24,856 nt of DNA from DASSLY01 sp035689185 (GTDB lineage: Bacteria > Actinomycetota > Actinomycetes > Actinomycetales > Dermatophilaceae): contig DASSLY010000126.1 in the NCBI GenBank assembly GCA_035689185.1, positions 1-24,856 on the forward strand. Direction: 5' to 3'. Under the pieces are notes generated by a model. The model ran no database searches, was not told the DNA's origin, and saw nothing but the letters and a program-made list of their open reading frames with translations. Within the stretch, counting starts at the first letter, position 1. The number at the start of each line of letters is the position of its first letter. A program made the translations under genes and the position numbers. Below, one piece after another: positions 7,947 to 14,249 of the stretch.

Positions 7947-8227
7947 CCGTGCGCGTCGTGCTGCCGGGGGCGCTGCGGGAGTATGCCGACGGGCTGGCGG
8001 AGCTGTCGGTCGACCTGCCCGGGTCCGGCACCGTCGGGGACGTCCTCGACGAGGCGCTCGGGACCCGGTCGCGGCTGCGGTCCCGGGTCCGGGACGAGAC
8101 CGGTGCCATCCGAAGGCACGTCAACGTGTTCGTGGACGGACAGGAGTGCCGGACCTCGGGGGGCCTGGCCCACCCGGTCCAGCCGACCTCGGTCGTCCAC
8201 ATCATCCAGAGCGTCTCCGGCGGCTGA
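7943..8227 (+). CDS. MoaD/ThiS-family ubiquitin-fold protein
   Basis: This 94-residue protein has the features of a sulfur-carrier-type beta-grasp protein: an N-terminal TVRVVLPGALREYADG strand-turn like MoaD, a central segment GTVGDVLDEALG, the HVNVFVDGQECR strand typical of the MoaD fold, and a C-terminus ending in Gly-Gly (SVSGG). The C-terminal diglycine is what MoaD, ThiS and related proteins use for adenylation and thiocarboxylate formation or conjugation. No E1-like partner (MoeB/ThiF) or molybdopterin gene is nearby. The GTG at 7943 overlaps the stop of the propeller gene; another GTG at 7919 is possible. What it carries or modifies is unknown; pairing with the Asp-box protein is the main clue. 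Confidence 0.8.
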   Translation: MTVRVVLPGALREYADGLAELSVDLPGSGTVGDVLDEALGTRSRLRSRVRDETGAIRRHVNVFVDGQECRTSGGLAHPVQPTSVVHIIQSVSGG

Positions 8228-8280
8228 CCTGCCCAAGAGGGTGGCTGCTCGCCGAGCATGCGCCGAGCGCTCTCCTGGGC

Positions 8281-8415
8281 TGCTCCCGTAATGCCTGCTC
8301 CTGTTAGCCTCCCGTCGGCCTGCCCCCGTAATGCCTACTCCCGTAGCGCATGCTCCTGTTACGTCTCCCGAAAGGCCTGCTCCTGTTGCGTCTCCCGTCG
8401 GCTTGCTCCCGTGCC
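8281..8415. repeat. Degenerate 15-bp tandem repeat array with 10-12-bp inserts
   Basis: Units resembling TGCTCCYGTWAYGCC start at 8281, 8296, 8321, 8336, 8351, 8378 and 8404 (the last truncated). Three are followed by a second element resembling TCCCGTCGGCC (8311-8320, 8366-8377, 8393-8403), giving a 25-27-bp composite unit. The array lies between the MoaD-like gene and the phosphatase gene. It can be read through in one plus frame, but the resulting peptide resembles no protein, so I treat it as noncoding. Confidence 0.85.
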
Positions 8416-8435
8416 GCCGTCGGGTGTGCCGCCCC

Positions 8436-8501
8436 GGGACGGCTGTCGTGACGGCCGGGTGGTCGCCCAGGCGGCCGTTTCGCCGTCACGGTCGCCGTCC
8501 C
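8436..8501. repeat. Large imperfect inverted repeat in the intergenic region
   Basis: GGGACGGC (8436-8443) pairs with GCCGTCCC (8494-8501), and TGACGGC (8449-8455) pairs with GCCGTCA (8482-8488), separated on both sides by 5 unpaired bases. Inside, ACGGCCG (8451-8457) could instead pair with CGGCCGT (8472-8478). It could be a transcription terminator of the preceding operon without a T tract, or a structured RNA. Confidence 0.55.
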
Positions 8502-8601
8502 GGCGGGTGCGCCCAACGGGTTTGCCCGGCGCGTGCGCCCCTAGCGCTCCGGGAGGCAGGTCCGCTGGCGCCTCCGGACGGCGCGCAGGGGTCCGGGCTG
8601 G

Positions 8602-8607
8602 CATGCT
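8602..8607 (+). promoter_or_regulatory. Possible -10 element of the histidine phosphatase gene
   Basis: CATGCT ends 7 nt before the ATG at 8615 and there is no ribosome-binding site, the same layout as at other leaderless genes in this window. The match to TANNNT is imperfect. Confidence 0.3.
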
Positions 8608-8614
8608 GCCCGAT

Positions 8615-9148
8615 ATGACCGAGGGCATCCAGCCGGCCAGCCGCACGTTGATCCTCATGCGGCACGCCAAGGCCGAGCACGTCGAGGGCAAGGACGACAT
8701 CGACCGGGGCCTCACCGCCCGGGGACGCGCCGACGCCACGGCGGCCGGCGCGTGGCTGGCCGAGCATGACCTCACCCTCGACCTGGTCCTCTGCTCGGTG
8801 TCGCAGCGGACCCGGCAGACGTGGGCGGCCATGGTCGACGGCGGCGCCACGGGCCGGGACGTCCGGTACGAGGACTCCATCTACAACGGCGGCTCGGGGG
8901 CCATGCTGCGGCTGGTCACGGAGGCCGACCCGCTGGCCGGCGTCGTCCTGGTTGTCGGCCACGCCCCTAGCGTCCCCTGGCTGACCGACACCCTGGCCGC
9001 GGATGGCACTGGGTCCGCGCAGGCGCACGCCCAGCTGGAGGAGGGGTTCCCCACCTGCGCCTTCGCCGTGCTGAAGGTCGACACCGCCTGGTTCGACCTG
9101 GCCGCCGGCGCGGCCGAACTCAGCGAGTTCGTCGTCCCGCGCGGGTGA
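8615..9148 (+). CDS. SixA-type histidine phosphatase
   Basis: This 177-residue protein is a short histidine phosphatase (phosphoglycerate-mutase superfamily) of the SixA type. The phosphohistidine motif is LMRHAKAE with Arg16 and catalytic His17. The second conserved Arg lies in SVSQRTRQTW (Arg65/Arg67), and the second catalytic His116 is in VVGHAPSV. DRGLTARGRADA after the RHA motif is characteristic of SixA. SixA proteins dephosphorylate phosphohistidine on protein domains; the actinobacterial target is not established. I chose ATG 8615 because of a -10-like box 7 nt upstream; ATG 8603 would add four residues. The frame is open upstream to 8258 through the repeat array, but that extension has no homology I recognise. 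Confidence 0.85.
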   Translation: MTEGIQPASRTLILMRHAKAEHVEGKDDIDRGLTARGRADATAAGAWLAEHDLTLDLVLCSVSQRTRQTWAAMVDGGATGRDVRYEDSIYNGGSGAMLRLVTEADPLAGVVLVVGHAPSVPWLTDTLAADGTGSAQAHAQLEEGFPTCAFAVLKVDTAWFDLAAGAAELSEFVVPRG

Positions 9149-9179
9149 CCACGGGCGGCAGGCACCGGGCCGTGCGGCA

Positions 9180-9185
9180 TACCAT
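9180..9185 (+). promoter_or_regulatory. -10 element of ilvD promoter
   Basis: TACCAT ends 6 nt before the ilvD ATG at 9192, with no ribosome-binding site, again indicating a leaderless transcript. It overlaps one of the CGGCATAC octamers (9175-9182). Confidence 0.55.
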
Positions 9186-9191
9186 CCGGCC

Positions 9192-10907
9192 ATGACCGAC
9201 GTGGCGGACCGCAAGACCCAGCCCGACGTGAAGCCGCGCAGCAGGGACGTCACCGACGGCCTGGAGAAGGCGGCGGCCCGCGGTATGTTGCGCGCGGTCG
9301 GGCTGGGCGACGACGACTTCGCCAAGCCCCAGATCGGCGTGGCCAGCTCCTGGAACGAGATCACCCCGTGCAACCTGTCGCTGGACCGGTTGGCGAAGGC
9401 GGCCAAGGACGGAGTGCACGCGGCCGGGGGCTACCCGTTGGAGTTCGCCACCATCAGCGTCAGCGACGGCATCTCGATGGGCCATGAGGGGATGCACTTC
9501 TCCCTGGTCAGCCGGGAGATCATCGCCGACTCGGTGGAGACGGTGATGCAGGCCGAGCGGCTGGACGGGTCGGTCCTACTGGCCGGGTGCGACAAGTCGT
9601 TGCCGGGGATGCTGATGGCGGCGGCGCGGCTGGACCTCGCCTCGGTCTTCCTGTATGCCGGGTCGATCCTTCCCGGGATCGCCAAGCTCTCCGACGGGTC
9701 GGAGAGGCAGGTCACCATCATCGACGCGTTCGAGGCGGTGGGGGCCTGCGCCGCGGGGCTGATGAGCCGCGCCGACGTGGACGCCATCGAGCGCGCCATC
9801 TGCCCCGGGGAGGGCGCCTGCGGCGGCATGTACACGGCGAACACGATGGCCTCGGTCGCCGAGGCGATCGGGATGTCGCTGCCGGGCAGCGCGGCGCCGC
9901 CTGCCACCGACCGGCGCCGCGACGGGTTCGCCCGCAGGTCCGGCGAGGCCGTGGTAGGGCTGCTCCGGCGGGGAATCACGGCGCGGGACATCATGACCAA
10001 GGAGGCGTTCGAGAATGCGATCGCGGTGGTGATGGCGTTCGGCGGGTCCACCAACGCCGTGCTGCACCTGCTGGCGATCGCGCACGAGGCCGAGGTCGAC
10101 CTGACTCTGGACGACTGGCGCCGGATCGGCTCGACGGTGCCGCACCTGGCCAACGTCAAGCCGTTCGGCGCCTACGTCATGACCGACGTCGACCGGGTCG
10201 GCGGCGTGCCGGTCGTGATGCGGGCGCTGCTGGACGCCGGCCTGCTGCACGGGGACTGCCTCACCGTGACCGGCAAGACCATGGCGGAGAACCTCGCCGA
10301 CATCGCTCCGCCGGACGTGGACGGCAAGGTGGTCCGGGCGATGCGGGACCCGATCCATGCGACCGGCGGCATCACCATCCTGCGCGGGTCCCTGGCTCCC
10401 GAGGGTGCGGTGGTGAAGTCGGCCGGGTTCGACTCCTCGGTGTTCGAGGGGACCGCGCGGGTGTTCGACGGCGAGCGGGCCGCGATGGACGCCGTGGCGC
10501 AGGGGTCGCTCCGATCCGGCGACGTGGTGGTGATCCGCTACGAGGGCCCCAAGGGCGGTCCGGGGATGCGCGAGATGCTCGCGGTGACCGGGGCGATCAA
10601 GGGCGCGGGCCTGGGCAAGGACGTCCTGCTGCTCACGGATGGGCGATTCTCCGGCGGGACAACCGGGCTGTGCATCGGCCACGTCGCACCGGAGGCGCTC
10701 GACGGCGGGCCGATCGCCTTCGTCCGCGACGGTGACCCGATCCGCCTCGACGTGGCCGCCGGGACGATCGACGTGCTGGTGGACGAGGCAGAGATGGCCC
10801 GGCGCGCGGAGGGCTTCGTGCCTCCGACCTCGAAGTACCCCCGAGGCGTGCTGGCCAAGTACCGCAAGCTGGTCGGGTCCGCTGCCACCGGCGCCGTCTG
10901 CGGGTAG
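9192..10907 (+). CDS. ilvD: Dihydroxy-acid dehydratase
   Basis: IlvD (571 residues) converts 2,3-dihydroxy-isovalerate and 2,3-dihydroxy-3-methylvalerate to the 2-keto acids of valine and isoleucine, using a [2Fe-2S] cluster and Mg2+. Three cluster cysteines are visible: Cys60 in ITPCNLSLD, Cys133 in AGCDKSLPGM and Cys210 in GEGACGGMYTANTM. Other signatures are SDGISMGHEGMHFSLVSRE, FGGSTNAVLHLLAIAHEA and the C-terminal TDGRFSGGTTGLCIGHVAPEA. Length is normal. It is transcribed alone, separated by 3.3 kb of unrelated minus-strand genes from ilvBNC, which carries the steps just before it in the pathway. Confidence 0.97.
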   Translation: MTDVADRKTQPDVKPRSRDVTDGLEKAAARGMLRAVGLGDDDFAKPQIGVASSWNEITPCNLSLDRLAKAAKDGVHAAGGYPLEFATISVSDGISMGHEGMHFSLVSREIIADSVETVMQAERLDGSVLLAGCDKSLPGMLMAAARLDLASVFLYAGSILPGIAKLSDGSERQVTIIDAFEAVGACAAGLMSRADVDAIERAICPGEGACGGMYTANTMASVAEAIGMSLPGSAAPPATDRRRDGFARRSGEAVVGLLRRGITARDIMTKEAFENAIAVVMAFGGSTNAVLHLLAIAHEAEVDLTLDDWRRIGSTVPHLANVKPFGAYVMTDVDRVGGVPVVMRALLDAGLLHGDCLTVTGKTMAENLADIAPPDVDGKVVRAMRDPIHATGGITILRGSLAPEGAVVKSAGFDSSVFEGTARVFDGERAAMDAVAQGSLRSGDVVVIRYEGPKGGPGMREMLAVTGAIKGAGLGKDVLLLTDGRFSGGTTGLCIGHVAPEALDGGPIAFVRDGDPIRLDVAAGTIDVLVDEAEMARRAEGFVPPTSKYPRGVLAKYRKLVGSAATGAVCG

Positions 10908-10926
10908 CGCTCGCTGACAGCCCGGC

Positions 10927-11037
10927 TCAGCCCCCGAGGAGAAGCTCCGCGGGCTCGAAGAAGTGCCGCCCCCGCGCTTCGGCGCTGACCGCTCGGCTGC
11001 ACGCGCAGCACGTCGACGATGATCCGGCCTCCGGCAT
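10927..11037 (-). CDS. Hypothetical 36-residue protein downstream of doc
   Basis: A short minus-strand frame follows the doc stop by 37 nt. Its ATG at 11037 has a perfect AGGAGG (plus-strand 11043-11048) at 5-nt spacing, which is the main reason to list it. The product is Cys-rich near the start (STCCACSR) and ends HFFEPAELLLGG. I do not recognise it. Another frame over the same DNA reads GRIIVDVLRVQPSG, which looks protein-like, so the stretch may be a frameshifted remnant of a longer gene instead of an intact small gene. Confidence 0.35.
   Translation of the reverse strand: MPEAGSSSTCCACSRAVSAEARGRHFFEPAELLLGG
10933..10953 (+). terminator. Possible ilvD terminator hairpin
   Basis: CCCG and GGAG pair with CTCC and CGGG around an AAG loop, with one A/G mismatch. 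It lies 25 nt after the ilvD stop and lacks a T tract. It also overlaps the 3' end of the small minus-strand ORF. Confidence 0.35.
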
Positions 11038-11074
11038 GTCCGCCTCCTGCGGTGATGCCGGGTGTTCGCACGAC

Positions 11075-11464
11075 TCAGCCCGCCTGCGGATCCGCCTGTG
11101 TCGCATCACGGATCTTCGAGGCGATGTCGGCGACCTCCTCTAGCTCACCGGTGGCGATCGCCATGATGAAGTCGTACGCCTGGTCGTCGGTCATGGTGAG
11201 GCGACGGCCGTTCATGCCGAGGAAGGAGATGAGCCCCGCGAGGGCAAGCGGCTTGTTCCCATCGACAAGGGCATGGTTGCGGGCGACCGAATGGGTCAAC
11301 GCTGCGGCCTTCTCGGCCAGAGAGGCGTAGGCGTCCTCACCGAAGACCGTCGTCCGCGGGCGGGCGACCGCTGACTCCAGCAGGCCGTAGTCCCGAACGA
11401 CCAGCTGACCGCCAAGGGTCCGGCGGGCAACGTAGAGCAGTTCGTCGAGCGTGAGGTACAGCAC
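11075..11464 (-). CDS. doc: Doc/Fic-family toxin, Fic motif altered
   Basis: This 129-residue protein belongs to the Doc (death on curing) branch of the Fic family; Doc toxins phosphorylate elongation factor Tu and stop translation. The N-terminus YLTLDELLYVARRTLG, the stretch RDYGLLESAVARP and the helix ALTHSVARNHALVDGNK are all Doc-like. The Fic motif is His64-Ala-Leu-Val-Asp68-Gly-Asn70-Lys71-Pro72, where the family normally has Arg in the last position; the codon is CCG at 11249-11251, one base from an Arg codon. That Arg binds nucleotide phosphates, so activity may be reduced or lost. The start is the GTG at 11464, 9 nt after the antitoxin stop. The two genes form a toxin-antitoxin operon. 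Confidence 0.85.
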   Translation of the reverse strand: MLYLTLDELLYVARRTLGGQLVVRDYGLLESAVARPRTTVFGEDAYASLAEKAAALTHSVARNHALVDGNKPLALAGLISFLGMNGRRLTMTDDQAYDFIMAIATGELEEVADIASKIRDATQADPQAG

Positions 11465-11473
11465 GGGTCCGGG

Positions 11474-11677
11474 TCAGCGACCGAGGCGTTCCAACGCTTC
11501 GGCATACCGTGGCAACTCGCGGTCCAGCACACGGTCCAGCACCACTTGCCGCTGGCGCCGATCAAGGTACTCGGTCAGCGCCGCCTTCACCGTCTCCTGC
11601 ATCGATCTGCCCTCGAGCTCGGCCTGCCGACGGAGCGCGTCGGTCTCTTCTTTGCTGAGGCGCAGGGTCATGGCCAT
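11474..11677 (-). CDS. Ribbon-helix-helix antitoxin of the doc module
   Basis: This 67-residue protein begins MAMTLRLSKEETDALRRQAE, the beta-strand plus helix of ribbon-helix-helix DNA-binding proteins, continues with a second helix (SMQETVKAALTEYLDRR) and ends in a basic/acidic tail that would bind and neutralise the toxin. It is not a Phd-type antitoxin; Doc toxins paired with RHH partners are known in actinobacteria. It lies immediately upstream of doc. A TATCAT -10 box ends 6 nt before the ATG at 11677, and several GGTATC/GATACC half-sites lie around and upstream of it, so it probably represses its own operon. An internal ATG at 11671 is an alternative start. Confidence 0.8.
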   Translation of the reverse strand: MAMTLRLSKEETDALRRQAELEGRSMQETVKAALTEYLDRRQRQVVLDRVLDRELPRYAEALERLGR

Positions 11678-11683
11678 CGCGCC

Positions 11684-11721
11684 ATGATACCAACTGGGTA
11701 TTAGTACTGGTATCAGATACC
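11684..11721 (-). promoter_or_regulatory. Antitoxin-toxin promoter and probable operator
   Basis: On the minus strand TATCAT (11689-11684) with an upstream TG (extended -10) precedes the antitoxin ATG by 6 nt. Half-sites cluster here: TGATACCA (11685-11692) is inverted relative to TGGTATCA (11708-11715), a GGTATT lies at 11697-11702 region, and GGTATC-a-GATACC (11709-11721) is a tight palindrome. The cluster is clearly AT-richer than its surroundings, as expected for an autoregulated toxin-antitoxin operator. Confidence 0.6.
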
Positions 11722-11777
11722 CCTCGCCGGCCCGACCGGTTCTGACAGTTCGCTCCGACGGTCCCGCCTGGGCACTG

Positions 11778-13019
11778 TCAGGCCGCCGGGGCCGTCGCGT
11801 CGGCGTGTGCGATGTGTGCGAGCTGCCGCCAGACCACGGCCAGGGTCACCGCGGACCCGGCGAACGCGAACCAGAACGGGCCGGTCAGGCCCCACCGCTC
11901 CGCGATCGGGCCGCCCAGGGACTGCCCTGCGACGAGCCCGAGGAACAACCCGACCAGGTACACGCTGCCGACCCGCCCCTGTAGCCGGGTCGGCACCGCC
12001 CGCTGCCGGACCGCGGCCGACAACGCCCCCCAGACGAACGCGTACGCCCCGAACACCACCATGATCGCGATCGCCACCCACCCGGTGGTGGTCAGCGCCA
12101 GCGCCAGATGGGTGAGCACCTCAAGGAGGAGGCAGGCTCGCATCAGCGCGGCGAGCGGCACCCGGTGTTCCAGCCAGCCGAACCCCCCGGTGCCGAGCAG
12201 GCCGCCGACCGCCGTTGCCGTGGTGAGCAGCCCGAACCCGACCGGCCCCAGGTGCAGGTGATCCAAGGAGTAGAGCACCAGCACCGACCAGGCGGCGCCC
12301 CAGGTCACGTTGAAGACGAGGATGACCAGGGCCAGCGTGCGCACCGGCGCGTGCGCCCAGATCCAACGCAGGCCCTCGGCGATGTCGCGGCGGACGTGGG
12401 TGGCCGACGCGTCGCGGACCGCACCGGCGGGGGTGGCGATCCGCGCCACGAGCAGGACGCTCAGCAGGATGCAGAGGATCTGGGCGAGGAACGGCCAGGC
12501 CATCCCGGCGGCGAACAGGAAGGCGCCCAGGGGCGGCCCGACCAGTTGGTTCATCGTCAGGAAGCCGGCCTGCAGCCGGGCATTGCCCAACCCCAGGTCG
12601 GCCCTCGGGACGAGCATGGGCAGCAGTGTGCTGGCCGTGGTGTCCACGAAGACCTCCGCAAGGCCGATGAGGAACATGCTGATGAGCACCAGGCCGATCG
12701 ACACCCGGTCGGCGAAGATCGCCGCGCACAGCAGCGCGACCACTGCCGATCGCAACAGGTCCGCGACGATGACAACGACGCGTCGGTCGAGACGGTCGGC
12801 GAGGGCGCCGGCCCACAGGCCGAACAGCAGCCACGGCAGCCGCTGGACGAGCGCGGCAAGCGCTACCAGCACCGGGTTGCGCGTCTGCGACGCCACCAGC
12901 AGCGGCGCGGCGGCGAGGGCGATGCCGTCGCCGATGTTGCTCGTCCAGGAGGAGCTCAGGAGCCAGCGGAACCCCCGGCCCATCCGCACCGGCGCCACCA
13001 GGTCGAGGGCGCGGCTCAC
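11778..13019 (-). CDS. MFS transporter (DHA3/drug-exporter-like)
   Basis: This 413-residue protein is an integral membrane transporter of the major facilitator superfamily, closest in pattern to the MFS_3 / DHA3 exporters (macrolide or siderophore efflux type). The start region has SSSWTSNIGDGIALAAAPLL, the loop 2-3 motif is WAGALADRLDRRVVVIVADL (family form of GxxxDRxxRR), and about 10-12 hydrophobic segments follow, ending in FWFAFAGSAVTLAVVW. The GTG at 13019 overlaps the TGA of the upstream kinase gene (GTGA), so the two are translationally coupled; the frame is open further upstream but only through the kinase coding region. Substrate is unknown; coupling to an antibiotic-kinase-like enzyme suggests a toxic small molecule. 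Confidence 0.8.
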   Translation of the reverse strand: MSRALDLVAPVRMGRGFRWLLSSSWTSNIGDGIALAAAPLLVASQTRNPVLVALAALVQRLPWLLFGLWAGALADRLDRRVVVIVADLLRSAVVALLCAAIFADRVSIGLVLISMFLIGLAEVFVDTTASTLLPMLVPRADLGLGNARLQAGFLTMNQLVGPPLGAFLFAAGMAWPFLAQILCILLSVLLVARIATPAGAVRDASATHVRRDIAEGLRWIWAHAPVRTLALVILVFNVTWGAAWSVLVLYSLDHLHLGPVGFGLLTTATAVGGLLGTGGFGWLEHRVPLAALMRACLLLEVLTHLALALTTTGWVAIAIMVVFGAYAFVWGALSAAVRQRAVPTRLQGRVGSVYLVGLFLGLVAGQSLGGPIAERWGLTGPFWFAFAGSAVTLAVVWRQLAHIAHADATAPAA

Positions 13020-14008
13020 GAACCGCAGAGCGTACCCCCGAACAGCCGATCCGCCGTCGCGAGCATCGGCCGGGCGAGGTCCTCGGCCCCCAACGACCAC
13101 GCGTACAGCCCGGTCGACACTCGCTCCAGGTAGCCCCACTCCCAGACGGCCTGCTCGTCCAGACCGGTGCCCACCGCGAGCAGCCGGCAGTAACCCCGGG
13201 CCAGGGAGACCGGGTCCCGGGCCGCCATGAGCTGCGGGCACCAGTCCCGCAACGCCACCCCAGCGTCGTATGCCGCGTCGCCGACGAACCCGTCTGGGTC
13301 CACGAAGACGTACCCCGCCTCGGCGCCCGGTCTGGGCGACCGAACCCGCAGGGCGTTCGCGGCAGCCGCGTCGCCGTGCAGCTGCACGCAGCGTCCTGGG
13401 TCGAAGGCGCCGGCGCGTCGCCGGGCAAAGGTCAGTGCCTGGGCGACGACCCGCTCCGGACACGGACGGTCGAGCTCGTCCCAGAGCCGGCCGACCAGGT
13501 CTTCGAGGCTGCTAGCCTTGTCCAAGACCGAGACCGAGGCCGAAACCGAGGCCGAAACCGAGGCCGAAACCGAGGCCGGCCCGGAGTCGAGCGGCGGCAC
13601 CGCCCACGCCTGGCCCAGCAGCCGGCACAGGACCCGCAGCTGTGCCTCCGGCGGCAGGTCGCTGCGACGCAGCGACGGCCCAAGCGCCTCCAGCAGCATC
13701 GCGGAACGGTCGACGTCGGCGGCGAGCAGGCGGACGTACCCGCGCCCGGCGGCGCGGACCAGCGTCCCGATCTCCCCGGCGAACCGCGGGTCCGGCAGAC
13801 CCAGCTTGAGGACCACCGGCCGGCCGTCCGCGGTCCGGGCGAGGGCGACGAAGGCGGAGGTCCCACCGGCCAGGGTTCGTTCGACGGTGACCGCCCACCG
13901 TTGCCCCAGCGCGGCCACCAGATCCGGCAGGCCGTCGAGCCAGGCCCGGCCAACCCGCCCGAGCGCTCCGGCCTTGGATCGCACGACCGGCGGCACCGCG
14001 ACCGCCAT
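13016..14008 (-). CDS. Aminoglycoside/hydroxyurea antibiotic kinase (APH(6)-like)
   Basis: This protein of about 330 residues belongs to the APH_6/hydroxyurea kinase family (streptomycin 6-kinase relatives), which phosphorylates small molecules with ATP. Visible: the N-terminal AWLDGLPDLVAALGQRW and VVLKLGLPD (ATP-lobe Lys), the catalytic loop QLHGDAAAANALR (HGD near 211-213), and the metal-binding VDPDGFVGDAAYDAG (DPDG near 237-240). Between the lobes, residues 146-161 are a Ser-Val-Ser-Ala repeat encoded by a 6/12-bp tandem repeat. I prefer the ATG at 14008 because family members begin with a similar V-P-x-x-V-R segment; ATG 14032 is possible. It diverges from the ilvB leader promoter and is coupled to the downstream MFS gene. 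The true substrate is unknown. Confidence 0.78.
   Translation of the reverse strand: MAVAVPPVVRSKAGALGRVGRAWLDGLPDLVAALGQRWAVTVERTLAGGTSAFVALARTADGRPVVLKLGLPDPRFAGEIGTLVRAAGRGYVRLLAADVDRSAMLLEALGPSLRRSDLPPEAQLRVLCRLLGQAWAVPPLDSGPASVSASVSASVSASVSVLDKASSLEDLVGRLWDELDRPCPERVVAQALTFARRRAGAFDPGRCVQLHGDAAAANALRVRSPRPGAEAGYVFVDPDGFVGDAAYDAGVALRDWCPQLMAARDPVSLARGYCRLLAVGTGLDEQAVWEWGYLERVSTGLYAWSLGAEDLARPMLATADRLFGGTLCGS
13526..13579. repeat. Hexamer/12-bp tandem repeat inside the kinase gene
   Basis: Nine consecutive hexamers of the form NNCCGR occupy this stretch, including three perfect copies of the 12-mer GGCCGAAACCGA at 13538-13573. On the coding (minus) strand they encode Ser-Val-Ser-Ala repeats. 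As units are multiples of 3, copy-number change would lengthen or shorten the linker without breaking the frame. Confidence 0.95.
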
Positions 14009-14124
14009 CACACCGCACCGCCTGCCGTCCATGACGGCAACCATGCCGCAGCATCGGCGGCCCCAGGGGTGTGCCACCCGTTCCGACCGACCAGGTCGAA
14101 TGGTGAGACGACGCTGACCGCCGG

Positions 14125-14154
14125 TTGACACGGCATACCCCACGCGAGCACGGT
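14125..14154 (+). promoter_or_regulatory. ilvB leader promoter
   Basis: A perfect -35 TTGACA (14125-14130) is followed after 18 nt by CACGGT (14149-14154), which ends 6 nt before the GTG of the leader peptide. Transcription should start at or near 14161, making the leader peptide mRNA leaderless. A CGGCATAC octamer lies in the spacer. Confidence 0.65.
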
Positions 14155-14160
14155 GGCCGC

Positions 14161-14187
14161 GTGGCTCTGCACCTCGTAGTCAGCTAA
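14161..14187 (+). CDS. ilvB operon leader peptide (attenuator)
   Basis: An eight-residue frame, MALHLVVS, begins with GTG at the predicted transcription start and ends in TAA. Four of its eight residues are Leu or Val, and one Val uses GTA, a codon rarely used in this GC-rich DNA. Two hairpins follow at once, the second with a T6 tract, and ilvB lies downstream. This is the arrangement of transcription attenuation by ribosome stalling on branched-chain codons, as predicted for ilvB genes of other actinobacteria. It should sense charged tRNA-Leu and tRNA-Val. The call rests on position and composition; the peptide is too short for similarity. Confidence 0.7.
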   Translation: MALHLVVS

Positions 14188-14213
14188 GCGCGCCGGCACA
14201 CCCGCCGACGCGC
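14188..14213 (+). promoter_or_regulatory. Leader hairpin 1 of the ilvB attenuator
   Basis: GCGCGCCGGC (14188-14197) pairs with GCCGACGCGC (14204-14213), nine pairs with one C/A mismatch and a six-base loop. It starts directly after the leader stop codon, so a ribosome at the stop would block it. It is probably a pause or anti-antiterminator stem. Confidence 0.55.
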
Positions 14214-14214
14214 T

Positions 14215-14249
14215 GCCCCTTCGTCCCGACCGGACCGAGGGGCTTTTTT
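14215..14249 (+). terminator. Intrinsic terminator/attenuator upstream of ilvB
   Basis: GCCCCT (14215-14220) pairs with AGGGGC (14238-14243), and GTCC (14223-14226) with GGAC (14232-14235), around a five-base loop. Six T residues follow (14244-14249). It lies between the leader peptide and ilvB, so it would end transcription early when branched-chain amino acids are plentiful. Confidence 0.8.

Noticed and set aside
8281..8415. Possible CRISPR array
   Set aside because: Units are 15 bp, degenerate, and contiguous or separated by another repeated element rather than unique spacers; no cas genes are present.
8258..8614. N-terminal extension of the SixA phosphatase through the repeat array
   Set aside because: The frame is open, but the extension is a translated repeat with no similarity I know, and SixA proteins begin just before the RHA motif.
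13020..13463. N-terminal extension of the MFS transporter
   Set aside because: It overlaps the conserved C-terminal half of the kinase in another frame; the GTG at 13019 with GTGA overlap gives a normal transporter length.
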